A DNA stretch of 8,915 nucleotides from an uncultured Clostridia bacterium. GTDB taxonomy: Bacteria > Bacillota > Clostridia > Oscillospirales > Oscillospiraceae. Shown one piece after another: positions 1-5,891 of this stretch. A program made the position numbers and the translations under genes. The DNA lies in assembly GCA_945946745.1 (NCBI GenBank), contig CAMEWZ010000064.1:1-8915 (forward strand), written 5' to 3'. Each line of letters opens with the position of its first letter. The stretch's first letter is position 1. Under the pieces are notes generated by a model, which ran no database searches, was not told the origin of the DNA, and saw only the letters and a list, made by a program, of their open reading frames with translations.

Positions 1-1178
1 ACTTTAAGATCGATCCCACCGCCAAGGACGGCATGATGGATCTGGCCCGGCTGGGTGAACTGGGCAACCAGGGCGTGCTGGCACTGCTGGCCGACTCCAC
101 CAACGTGGAGCGCCAGGGCTACACCCCCAGCGAGAACCTGGTGGCCGACAGCCTGGACCGGCAGTTCAAAAACTGCGACCAGCGGATCATCGTCACCACC
201 TTTGCCTCCAACATGCACCGCATCCAGTCCATTGTGGCCACTGCCCAGCGCTACGGGCGCAAGGTGGCCGTCACCGGACGGAGCATGGAAAATATGCTGA
301 AGGTGGCCCAGGAGCTGGGGTATCTGACGGTCAAGCAGGGCACCATTGTGGATATCACCGCCATCAAGAGCCTGCCCAAGAATAAGATCGTCATTGTCTC
401 CACCGGCTCCCAGGGTGAAAACATGTCGGCGCTGTACCGGATGGCCTTCGGCACCCACAAGCAGGTGGATATCACCGCCGGAGACCGGATCATCATTTCC
501 GCCTCCGCCATTCCCGGCAATGAGAAGGCGGTTTCCAAAATCATCAACGAGCTGTACCGCAAGGGCGCGGATGTGGTCTACGAAAAAAGCGAGGGCCTGC
601 ATGTGTCCGGCCACGCCTGCCAGGAGGAGCTGAAGATCGTGCACGGTCTTGTAAAGCCCAAGTTCTTCCTGCCCATTCACGGTGAACAGCGGCACCTGCA
701 AATCCATTCCAAGCTGGCCCAGTCCATGGGCATGAATCCCAAAAATATCCACATTGGTGAAATCGGCACCGTATTCGAGTTCACCGGGAAAACCTGCCGG
801 GTCAAGGGCACCGTCACCGCGGGCAAGGTCTTTGTGGACGGCTCCGGCGTGGGCGATGTGGGCAGCGTGGTGCTGCGGGATCGCAAGCACCTGGCCGAGG
901 ACGGCATGATCGTGGTCTGCGTGAACCTGAGCGCCGAGGACGGCAGCGTGGTCACAGGGCCGGATATCATCACCCGTGGCTTCATCTATGTGAAGGAATC
1001 TGAGGAGCTGATGGATTCTCTGCAAACTGTGGCTATGGAAGCCATCGAGCGCTGCCAGCGCAAGCATATCCGGGATTGGTCGTCCATCAAATCCGCCATC
1101 AAAAACGACTTGAGCGGCTACCTGTACAAAGCCACTAAGCGCAATCCCATGATTTTGCCTGTTATTTCGGAAGTATAA
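1..1178 (+). CDS. rnj: Ribonuclease J, 3' part (5' end outside window)
   Basis: RNase J is a metallo-beta-lactamase/beta-CASP nuclease that degrades and matures mRNA and rRNA in Firmicutes by endonuclease and 5'-3' exonuclease action. The frame is open from the first base (first full codon at 3) and encodes 391 residues to the TAA at 1176-1178. Full-length RNase J is about 550 residues, so roughly the first 160, including the main HxHxDH metal site, lie to the left. Visible family marks are the metal-ligand aspartate in LLADSTN, then the beta-CASP motifs STGSQGE, SGHACQEEL and PIHGEQRHL, and the typical C-terminal end RNPMILPVISEV. The C-terminal domain begins near the VFVDGSGVGDVG segment and is complete. 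The missing 5' end is a window effect, not a broken gene. A hairpin follows directly. Only the paralogue (J1 or J2 type) is uncertain. Confidence 0.96.
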   Translation, partial: FKIDPTAKDGMMDLARLGELGNQGVLALLADSTNVERQGYTPSENLVADSLDRQFKNCDQRIIVTTFASNMHRIQSIVATAQRYGRKVAVTGRSMENMLKVAQELGYLTVKQGTIVDITAIKSLPKNKIVIVSTGSQGENMSALYRMAFGTHKQVDITAGDRIIISASAIPGNEKAVSKIINELYRKGADVVYEKSEGLHVSGHACQEELKIVHGLVKPKFFLPIHGEQRHLQIHSKLAQSMGMNPKNIHIGEIGTVFEFTGKTCRVKGTVTAGKVFVDGSGVGDVGSVVLRDRKHLAEDGMIVVCVNLSAEDGSVVTGPDIITRGFIYVKESEELMDSLQTVAMEAIERCQRKHIRDWSSIKSAIKNDLSGYLYKATKRNPMILPVISEV

Positions 1179-1183
1179 TCCCG

Positions 1184-1211
1184 CCCGGGTGCGCCAAACC
1201 GCGCACCCGGG
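1184..1211 (+). terminator. Stem-loop after RNase J, probable weak terminator
   Basis: A perfect 11-bp GC-rich stem (CCCGGGTGCGC at 1184-1194, GCGCACCCGGG at 1201-1211) encloses a 6-base loop and starts 5 bases after the RNase J stop codon. The position and stem strength fit an intrinsic terminator. The T-run is poor: only two T follow directly, and a five-T run comes 12 bases later at 1224-1228. It may therefore terminate weakly or mainly protect the mRNA 3' end. Confidence 0.6.
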
Positions 1212-1231
1212 TTCTGTATGGGATTTTTCCG

Positions 1232-1270
1232 TTGACAGTTGACAATTGACAATTGACAATTGACAGTTGA
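1232..1270. repeat. TTGACAA/G heptad tandem array
   Basis: Five complete 7-bp units starting at 1232, 1239, 1246, 1253 and 1260 read TTGACA followed by G, A, A, A, G. A partial unit TTGA follows at 1267-1270. Every full unit contains the perfect sigma-70 -35 hexamer TTGACA, but no matching -10 box lies about 17 bp downstream of the last copies, so I do not call a promoter. Arrays of this type are, as far as I recall, frequent in intergenic regions of gut clostridia. Translated on the minus strand they give meaningless LSIVNCQ-type peptides. The array lies directly beside the inverted-repeat element at 1282-1383 and may belong to the same element. Confidence 0.85.
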
Positions 1271-1281
1271 AAGGGAAGGAG

Positions 1282-1383
1282 TCCCTTCGGGACGAATGAA
1301 ACAGCAGTTGATAAACGTTTCTTTCTTCTGAAAGCACACTGCATTTTGCGTGTTGCCAATCATTTTTATTCATCCCGAAGGGA
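1282..1383. repeat. MITE-like element with 20-bp imperfect terminal inverted repeats
   Basis: The left arm (1282-1301) and the reverse complement of the right arm (1364-1383) agree at 18 of 20 bases. The shared core is TCCCTTCGGGA, then a C or T, then GAAT. Each arm also contains its own small palindrome (GTCCC-TTC-GGGAC on the left, ATCCC-GAA-GGGAT on the right). Inside, GCAGT at 1304-1308 can pair with ACTGC at 1338-1342, and CTTTC at 1321-1325 with GAAAG at 1330-1334, so the element could fold into one long imperfect hairpin. It has no coding capacity. The size and architecture suggest a non-autonomous miniature inverted-repeat element or REP-like sequence. No target-site duplication was identified, so mobility is inferred. 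Confidence 0.6.
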
Positions 1384-1419
1384 TACCATATCCATGCCAA
1401 CCAAAGATCGGAGACTCCT

Positions 1420-2358
1420 ATGCGCTATTACTTTGCCCCAATGGAGGGGCTGACGGACAGCGTGTTCCGTCGGCTGCACCATCAGTATTTCCCCGGCGTA
1501 GACCGCTACTATATGCCCTTCCTCTCCCCCACCGTCCACCGGGCATTGACCCACAAGGAGCAGCGGGAACTGCCGCGAGCGGACAGTGTGCCTTTTTCCG
1601 CCGTCCCCCAGGTGCTTACCAAAAGTGCCGAAGATTTCCTCTGGGCCGCCCGGGTCTGCCGGGATTTGGGCTACGATGAAGTCAATCTGAATCTGGGCTG
1701 CCCCTCCGGCACGGTGGTCGCCAAGGGAAAGGGCAGCGGTATGCTCCGAAACCTTGAGGAACTGGATCGGTTTCTGGATGCCGTCTTTTCGAATTCCCCT
1801 CTGCCCATCTCCGTGAAAACCCGGATCGGATTGGAAAGCGCCGAAGAATTTCCCGCCTTAATGACGGTGTTCAACCGCTATCCCATCCGGGAGATGACCG
1901 TCCATCCCCGGGTGCGGAAGCAATTCTACGAGGGTGCGGTAAATCGGGAAGCCTTTGCCTATGCGGTGAAAAACAGCGCCAATCCCCTGTGCTATAACGG
2001 GGATATTCATACCCTGGCCCAGGCGGAGAACCTGGCAGCGCAATATCCCGGACTGTCCGCCGTGATGATCGGCCGGGGCCTGCTGGCGAATCCCGGAATG
2101 CTTTCCGGAGGCACCGATGTGCATGCCCTGGAGGCTTTCATGAACGAGCTGCTGGCCGTCTATGAGCAGGAATTCGGCGGCAGCCGCAACGCCATGTTCC
2201 GGCTGAAGGAGCACTGGAGCTATCTGCGCCGCAGCTTTCCCGGCAGCGAGAAGCTGTGGAAGGCACTGCGCAAAACCACCGATCCGAGCCAGTTTCGGAG
2301 CATCACCGGTGAGCTATTTCATACGCTCCTCTTCACGCCCCCGTCTGAGGAAGAATAA
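1420..2358 (+). CDS. dus: tRNA-dihydrouridine synthase family protein
   Basis: This FMN-dependent TIM-barrel enzyme reduces specific uridines in tRNA to dihydrouridine with NAD(P)H. The 312-residue product is full length. Near the N terminus it has the FMN-site motif FAPMEGLTD (residues 5-13). The catalytic cysteine is Cys94 in NLNLGCPSG. KTRIG (133-137) and HPR (162-164) supply the expected Lys133, His162 and Arg164, and NGDI (193-196) and GRG (218-220) form the phosphate-binding end of the barrel. HPR instead of the common HGR or HAR marks a divergent subgroup that I associate with clostridia, so Dus A/B/C assignment and target position are open. The ATG at 1420 has GGAG six bases upstream (1410-1413). 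The gene lies alone between the repeat region and an AT-rich intergenic region, and I found no convincing promoter for it. Confidence 0.94.
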   Translation: MRYYFAPMEGLTDSVFRRLHHQYFPGVDRYYMPFLSPTVHRALTHKEQRELPRADSVPFSAVPQVLTKSAEDFLWAARVCRDLGYDEVNLNLGCPSGTVVAKGKGSGMLRNLEELDRFLDAVFSNSPLPISVKTRIGLESAEEFPALMTVFNRYPIREMTVHPRVRKQFYEGAVNREAFAYAVKNSANPLCYNGDIHTLAQAENLAAQYPGLSAVMIGRGLLANPGMLSGGTDVHALEAFMNELLAVYEQEFGGSRNAMFRLKEHWSYLRRSFPGSEKLWKALRKTTDPSQFRSITGELFHTLLFTPPSEEE

Positions 2359-2379
2359 ATATTCAAATTCCGAATGTCT

Positions 2380-2416
2380 ATAAAATCCGCTGTTTCCACC
2401 CATTTTTGGATTTTAT
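2380..2416 (+). other. AT-rich stem-loop downstream of dus
   Basis: A perfect 9-bp stem (ATAAAATCC at 2380-2388, GGATTTTAT at 2408-2416) with a 19-base loop lies 21 bases past the dus stop. A second AT-rich hairpin follows at 2424-2442 (TTTTTCA, five-base loop, TGAAAAA). Neither has the GC-rich stem plus T-run of a canonical terminator. They may mark the 3' end of the dus transcript or simply reflect the low-GC sequence upstream of the next promoter. Confidence 0.3.
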
Positions 2417-2451
2417 GCCACACTTTTTCATATTCTGAAAAAAATTCCAGA

Positions 2452-2499
2452 TTGTGCTTGTTGTGCTTGACAAATTCACCAAATTGCTGTATAGTGCTT
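2452..2499 (+). promoter_or_regulatory. Direct repeats around the transporter promoter, possible operator
   Basis: The 9-mer TTGTGCTTG occurs twice in immediate tandem (2452-2460 and 2461-2469), and the second copy overlaps the -35 box. Its core GTGCTT recurs a third time at 2494-2499, overlapping the end of the -10 box, 31 bp after the second copy. Repeats placed over both core promoter elements are a common operator layout. No binding family is recognised, so regulation is inferred. Confidence 0.35.
2467..2495 (+). promoter_or_regulatory. Sigma-70-type promoter of the amino acid transporter operon
   Basis: A perfect -35 hexamer TTGACA (2467-2472) is separated by an optimal 17 bp from the -10 hexamer TATAGT (2490-2495, five of six consensus bases). 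The surroundings are AT-rich, with a run of seven A at 2438-2444 upstream. Transcription should start near 2501-2503, giving an untranslated leader of about 100 bases before the ATPase gene. The leader contains the terminator-like hairpin at 2534-2575. No other promoter is visible between that hairpin and the ATPase start. Confidence 0.82.
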
Positions 2500-2533
2500 T
2501 GTAAATAATTCATAAACCCCCTCGATGTAAAGC

Positions 2534-2575
2534 AAAGGCGTTTTCATCCGGTCTATCGGACGAGAACGCCTTTTT
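2534..2575 (+). terminator. Intrinsic terminator in the transporter leader (attenuator candidate)
   Basis: The arms AAAGGCGTTTTC (2534-2545) and GAGAACGCCTTT (2562-2573) pair over 12 positions with one G-U. After one A-C mismatch the inner stem continues as TCCG/CGGA (2547-2550 and 2557-2560) around the loop GTCTAT. The GC-rich part runs straight into five T (2571-2575). It lies about 30 bases after the predicted transcription start and 31 bases before the chosen ATPase start. It could simply stop read-through from dus, but its place downstream of the strong promoter suggests conditional termination or the 3' end of a small leader RNA. Confidence 0.75.
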
Positions 2576-2605
2576 CGTATTCTTTTCTGCATGGAGATGA
2601 AAGAA

Positions 2606-3331
2606 ATGATTAAGCTGGAACATGTTAACAAGTATTTTGGCGACCTGCATGTGCTGAAGGACATCAATCTGGAGGTCAAGGAAGGCGAGAAGCTGGTGAT
2701 CATCGGCCCTTCCGGCTCCGGAAAATCCACCACGGTTCGGTGCATGAATTTCTTGGAGACGCCCAGCAGCGGCCATGTTTATATTGACGGAGAGGAGCTG
2801 ACCGCCAAAAACAAGACCAAGCTGGTACGCAAAACCACCTCCATGGTATTCCAGCAGTTCAATCTCTATCCCCATATGACGGTGCTGCACAATCTGACCC
2901 TGGCTCCCATTAAGCTCCACCACAAGAGCAAAAAGGAAGCCGAGGAGCTGGCCTACCATTATCTGGACGTGGTAGGTCTGCGGGACAAGGCCCACGTTTA
3001 CCCCACCACCCTGTCCGGCGGCCAACAGCAGCGCATCGCCATCGCCCGTGCCCTGTGCGCCCAGACCAAGATCATCCTTTTTGACGAGCCTACCTCCGCG
3101 CTGGATCCGGAGACCATCCAGGAGGTTCTGGACGTGATGATTAAGCTTGCCAAGGAGAACATCACCATGGTGGTGGTGACCCACGAAATGGGCTTTGCCC
3201 GGCAGGTGGCCGACCGGATCCTTTTCATGGCCGACGGCATGATCCTGGAAGAAGGCACCCCGGACGAATTCTTTGAAAATCCCACCAACGAACGGCTGAA
3301 GCAGTTCCTGGGCAAGATCATCCGCAAATAA
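2606..3331 (+). CDS. glnQ: Polar amino acid ABC transporter ATP-binding protein
   Basis: This cytoplasmic ATPase subunit powers an importer of the polar amino acid family (GlnQ/HisP type). From the start at 2606 it has 241 residues, normal for the family. Walker A is GPSGSGKST (34-42), the Q-loop is at Gln83 in VFQQFNL, the signature is LSGGQ (136-140), Walker B is IILFDEP (156-162) with catalytic Glu161, and the switch histidine is His193 in VTHEM. Three in-frame ATG codons occur at 2591, 2597 and 2606. I chose 2606 because GGAG at 2593-2596 is correctly spaced for it and the protein then begins MIKLEHVNKYFG as in homologues; 2591 lacks a Shine-Dalgarno sequence and would add only five residues. 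It is the first gene of the five-gene operon. The symbol is family-level: the sequence does not show that glutamine is the substrate. Confidence 0.95.
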   Translation: MIKLEHVNKYFGDLHVLKDINLEVKEGEKLVIIGPSGSGKSTTVRCMNFLETPSSGHVYIDGEELTAKNKTKLVRKTTSMVFQQFNLYPHMTVLHNLTLAPIKLHHKSKKEAEELAYHYLDVVGLRDKAHVYPTTLSGGQQQRIAIARALCAQTKIILFDEPTSALDPETIQEVLDVMIKLAKENITMVVVTHEMGFARQVADRILFMADGMILEEGTPDEFFENPTNERLKQFLGKIIRK

Positions 3332-3335
3332 GCGG

Positions 3336-3383
3336 TATTTCCCTGGTTTCTCCCAGCCGGCTGACCTCCGGCAGGTGGAAATA
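3336..3383 (+). other. Intergenic stem-loop before the binding-protein gene
   Basis: TATTTCC (3336-3342) pairs with GGAAATA (3377-3383) as an outer stem. CC plus GCCGG (3353-3354, 3356-3360) pairs with CCGGC plus GG (3368-3372, 3374-3375) as an inner stem, with a 10-base bulge on the 5' side. No T-run follows and the ribosome binding site of the next gene (3400-3404) stays outside. The structure therefore looks more like an mRNA processing or stability element than a terminator. Confidence 0.4.
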
Positions 3384-3412
3384 GAAAATCTCAGAATTTG
3401 GAGGAAAAGATT

Positions 3413-4318
3413 ATGAAAATGAAGCGTTTTGTATCCGCTGCCCTGTGCGCGCTGATGCTGCTGCCCGTGCTGGCAGGCTGCGGCGCAAAGACGGAGGCTC
3501 CCGTTACCACAGCAGCTCCCGCCGCTTCCCCCGCTGCCGCTGAGACCACCGCCGCTCCCGTTTCCTACGGCGCGGATGTGGATGCCATCGTTGACCGGGG
3601 TGTGCTTCGGGTCGGCGTGAAGAACGCGGTGCTGGGCTTCGGCTTCCAGGATGAGCTGACCGGCGAATATAGTGGCATGGAAATCTCCCTGGCGGAGAAG
3701 ATCGCGGATTACCTGGGCGTGGATGTGGAATTTACCGCCGTCACCGCCGCCACCCGTACCGAGCTGCTGGATTCCGGCGATATTGACTGTGTGCTGGCTA
3801 CCTTCACCATCACGGACGAGCGCAAGAAGAGTTGGGATTTCACCACGCCCTACTATACCGACTATGTCACCGTCCTGGTAGAGGATGCCTCCGGCATCAC
3901 CTCCCTGGCTGACCTGGTGGACAAGAAGGTGGGCGTCTCCTCCGGCTCCACCTCCGCCAAGGCTCTGGTAAAGGCCATGATCGAAGGCGGCTTCCTCTCC
4001 GGCGACAACTTTGACCCCGATACCTTTGATCCCGCTACCTGGACTGAGGGCGTAAGCTTCGCCCAGTATGACGACTATCCCACCATTTCCACCGCTCTCA
4101 GCGCCGGTGAAGTGGACGCCTTCTGCGTGGATAAGTCCATTCTGGCGGTATACCACACCAACGGCCGCAGCTACATCGCCGACAAGTTCTCTCCCCAGGA
4201 ATACGGCATTGCCACCACCAAGGATTCCGGCATGAGCAAGCTGTGCGAGGAGCTGATCACCACTTGGCTCTCTGACGGCACCATTGACGCGCTGATTGCC
4301 GAGAACGGCATCGGCTGA
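3413..4318 (+). CDS. Amino acid ABC transporter substrate-binding lipoprotein
   Basis: This extracellular lipid-anchored receptor, of the solute-binding family 3 (SBP_bac_3), captures a polar amino acid and delivers it to the permeases. The product has 301 residues. A lipoprotein signal peptide (residues 1-22) has a basic start, a hydrophobic core and the lipobox LAGC with Cys23 as lipidation site. A low-complexity Ala/Thr/Pro linker (about 27-50) tethers the two-lobe domain (about 55-301). Typical marks are GVLRVGVK (63-70), SGDIDCVLATFTITDERKKSWDFTTPYY in two parts (121-134, 135-148, with the likely ligand-carboxylate Arg137) and a second-lobe KKVGVSSGSTS (171-181). Residues 194-226 form an acidic, aromatic segment longer than I expect for the family. 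The ATG at 3413 has GGAGG eight bases upstream; a TTG at 3398 lies before that site and is rejected. Substrate is unknown. Confidence 0.95.
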   Translation: MKMKRFVSAALCALMLLPVLAGCGAKTEAPVTTAAPAASPAAAETTAAPVSYGADVDAIVDRGVLRVGVKNAVLGFGFQDELTGEYSGMEISLAEKIADYLGVDVEFTAVTAATRTELLDSGDIDCVLATFTITDERKKSWDFTTPYYTDYVTVLVEDASGITSLADLVDKKVGVSSGSTSAKALVKAMIEGGFLSGDNFDPDTFDPATWTEGVSFAQYDDYPTISTALSAGEVDAFCVDKSILAVYHTNGRSYIADKFSPQEYGIATTKDSGMSKLCEELITTWLSDGTIDALIAENGIG

Positions 4319-4331
4319 TCCAACCAATCCC

Positions 4332-4360
4332 CATCCGCCGGGGCGCTCCCCCGGCGGATG
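4332..4360 (+). other. Strong REP-like hairpin between binding protein and permease genes
   Basis: A perfect 12-bp GC-rich stem (CATCCGCCGGGG at 4332-4343, CCCCGGCGGATG at 4349-4360) with a 5-base loop starts 13 bases after the binding-protein stop. No T-run follows (next bases CCCTATATAG), so it should not be an efficient intrinsic terminator. In comparable importer operons, such as the REP after malE in E. coli, such a structure protects the binding-protein mRNA from 3' decay, so that this subunit is made in excess over the permeases. That role is inferred here. Confidence 0.65.
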
Positions 4361-4383
4361 CCCTATATAGAAGGAGGCTTCTC

Positions 4384-5106
4384 ATGGCTGGTCTGTTTTC
4401 CCCAGAGGCATGGAACAAAATATGGATTTACCGGGACACGTTTTTCCTGGGATTGAAAAACACGGCGGTGACAGCGCTGTTCGCCCTGGCGCTGGCGCTG
4501 GTGATTGGCATTTTCTTTGGCCTTCTAGCCACCAGTGGGAAGAAGCCCCTCGCCGCCCTTGCCCGGGTGTATGTGGAGGTCATTCAGAATACCCCCGTTT
4601 TGCTGCAAATGTGTTTTTTGTACTACGCCCTGGCTTTCTCCAATCGGAGCATCGGCATCATCAATACCGGCATCCTCACCCTGGGTATTTATCATGGCGC
4701 CTACATGGCGGAGGTTGTCCGGACGGGCATCGAGTCCATCTCCAGGGGGCAGTTTGAGGCGGCCCATTCCCAGGGCTTCGGCTACATCGGCACCATGTAC
4801 CACATCATTCTCCCGCAAAGCATCAAGATCATCCTGCCCCCCATGGTCAACCAGGTGGTGAACCTCATCAAGAACACCTCCTGCCTGTACATCGTAGGCG
4901 GCGCGGATCTGATTTCCGTTACCTACAGCTTTGTCACCGGCGAGAATACCGGCGGTGCTTATGCTCCGGCTTACCTAATCAGCGGACTGCTGTTCTTCAT
5001 CGTCTGCTGTCCCCTGTCCTCCCTGGCAAGCCTGTGGGAAAATTCCTTAAAGAAGCGGGACGTGCGCTCCGGCAAAGCGCAAAAGAGTCTGGAAAGGATG
5101 GCGTAA
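4384..5106 (+). CDS. Amino acid ABC transporter permease, first subunit
   Basis: This is an inner-membrane channel subunit of the HisM/HisQ/GlnP family (BPD_transp_1). The 240-residue product has about five hydrophobic segments (roughly 22-50, 66-86, 93-112, 146-172, 196-216). The sequence EVIQNTPVLLQ (65-75) is typical of amino acid permeases. The EAA coupling loop, which docks on the ATPase, is at 125-145 (EAAHSQGFG through ILPQ). The tail after about 222 is basic and cytoplasmic. A strong AAGGAGG (4371-4377) lies six bases before the ATG. The second permease begins only 4 bases after this stop, so the pair probably forms an asymmetric HisQM-like heterodimer. Substrate is unknown. Confidence 0.94.
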   Translation: MAGLFSPEAWNKIWIYRDTFFLGLKNTAVTALFALALALVIGIFFGLLATSGKKPLAALARVYVEVIQNTPVLLQMCFLYYALAFSNRSIGIINTGILTLGIYHGAYMAEVVRTGIESISRGQFEAAHSQGFGYIGTMYHIILPQSIKIILPPMVNQVVNLIKNTSCLYIVGGADLISVTYSFVTGENTGGAYAPAYLISGLLFFIVCCPLSSLASLWENSLKKRDVRSGKAQKSLERMA

Positions 5107-5110
5107 GACT

Positions 5111-5878
5111 ATGGAAGAAGTATTGGGCAGTCTAAGGATGATTACCAACCCCGCGGTTTTCGCCTACATTATGAAGGGCGTGGCCTTCACCGTCCTCATT
5201 TCCGTGGTGGCCGTGCTCCTGGGGATTTTCTTCGGCTCCATTCTGGCCATGGTGCGCAACTACTGCACCAGTCCCAAAACCAGGGCCTTTCAATGGCTCT
5301 CCATCGCCTATATCGAAATCTTCCGGAATACGCCGCTGCTGCTGTGGATTTTCATTTGCCTAGTTTTCTGCCCCTGTCCATCGATTTTAAATCGGAAGCT
5401 GTGGGGACTGTCCTCGGCGGAGGTCAAGCTGTTGTTCAAAACCGCCGTGGCGTTGATTCTTTTTACCTCCTCCGTAATCGCGGAGATCGTCCGGGGCGGC
5501 TTAAACTCCGTGGCCCACGGCCAATTTGAGGCAGGCCATGCCCAGGGCTTTTCCACGGTGCAGATTATGCTCTACATCATTCTGCCCCAGGCCTTCCAGA
5601 ATATCGTCCCTACCCTGCTCAGTCAGGTCATCACCACCATCAAGGATTCCTCATACCTTGCCAACGTGGCTACCATTGAGCTGATGTCCCGGGTGAAGAA
5701 ACTGCTCAGCTCCGCCCACCGGTACAACGGGCTGAACACCGTGAATGTTTCGGATGTATTTGTGCTGTTTGGATTCGCCTGTCTCATCTATTTTGTCATC
5801 AACTTTTCCCTGTCCTGCCTGGTTAGGTGGCTGCGGAAGCGGAAGAAAAAAGCGAATCTTGTGAAAGTAACTGGGTAA
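5111..5878 (+). CDS. Amino acid ABC transporter permease, second subunit
   Basis: This second HisM/HisQ-type membrane subunit, 255 residues, pairs with the permease encoded just upstream. Its hydrophobic segments lie at roughly 18-48, 62-90, 107-126, 152-178 and 214-238. The family motif IEIFRNTPLLLW (68-79) is present, and the EAA loop is at 140-160 (EAGHAQGFS through ILPQ). The C-terminal tail is rich in Lys and Arg (240-252), fitting a cytoplasmic end. The ATG at 5111 has only a weak, distant AAAGGA (5093-5098), and the gap from the previous stop is 4 bases. Its translation is therefore probably coupled to the upstream gene. An internal ATG at 5138 is less likely because AAGG directly abuts it. 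Confidence 0.93.
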   Translation: MEEVLGSLRMITNPAVFAYIMKGVAFTVLISVVAVLLGIFFGSILAMVRNYCTSPKTRAFQWLSIAYIEIFRNTPLLLWIFICLVFCPCPSILNRKLWGLSSAEVKLLFKTAVALILFTSSVIAEIVRGGLNSVAHGQFEAGHAQGFSTVQIMLYIILPQAFQNIVPTLLSQVITTIKDSSYLANVATIELMSRVKKLLSSAHRYNGLNTVNVSDVFVLFGFACLIYFVINFSLSCLVRWLRKRKKKANLVKVTG

Positions 5879-5891
5879 AGGAGCGCGGGAT

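Noticed and set aside
1232..1300. Promoter formed by the TTGACA copies of the heptad array
   Set aside because: No TATAAT-like hexamer lies 16-18 bp downstream of the last copies, so a -35 match alone is not enough.
1118..1363. Two short minus-strand ORFs through the heptad array
   Set aside because: Their LSIVNCQ-like repeats are direct translation of the TTGACAA array, and they cross a terminator and the inverted-repeat element.
1232..1383. CRISPR array
   Set aside because: The repeats are 7 bp with no spacers and the longer repeats are inverted. No cas gene is present.
2525..2530. Minimal start-stop ORF (ATGTAA) in the leader
   Set aside because: It is preceded by CCCCCTCG with no ribosome binding site, so translation is not supported.
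2502..2590. Riboswitch or T-box in the transporter leader
   Set aside because: The region before the terminator is only about 30 bases long, with no T-box sequence, no recognisable aptamer core and no alternative pairing for the terminator arm. It is reported only as an attenuation candidate.
3398..3412. TTG start for the binding protein
   Set aside because: It lies upstream of and overlaps the GGAGG that serves the ATG at 3413, and would add five charged residues ahead of an already complete lipoprotein signal peptide.
2510..4327. 605-codon ORF antisense to the ATPase and binding-protein genes
   Set aside because: It runs across two well-identified genes and their structured gap, has a low-complexity Gly/His/Gln-rich product with no recognisable domain, and is the expected shadow of GC-biased third codon positions on the other strand.
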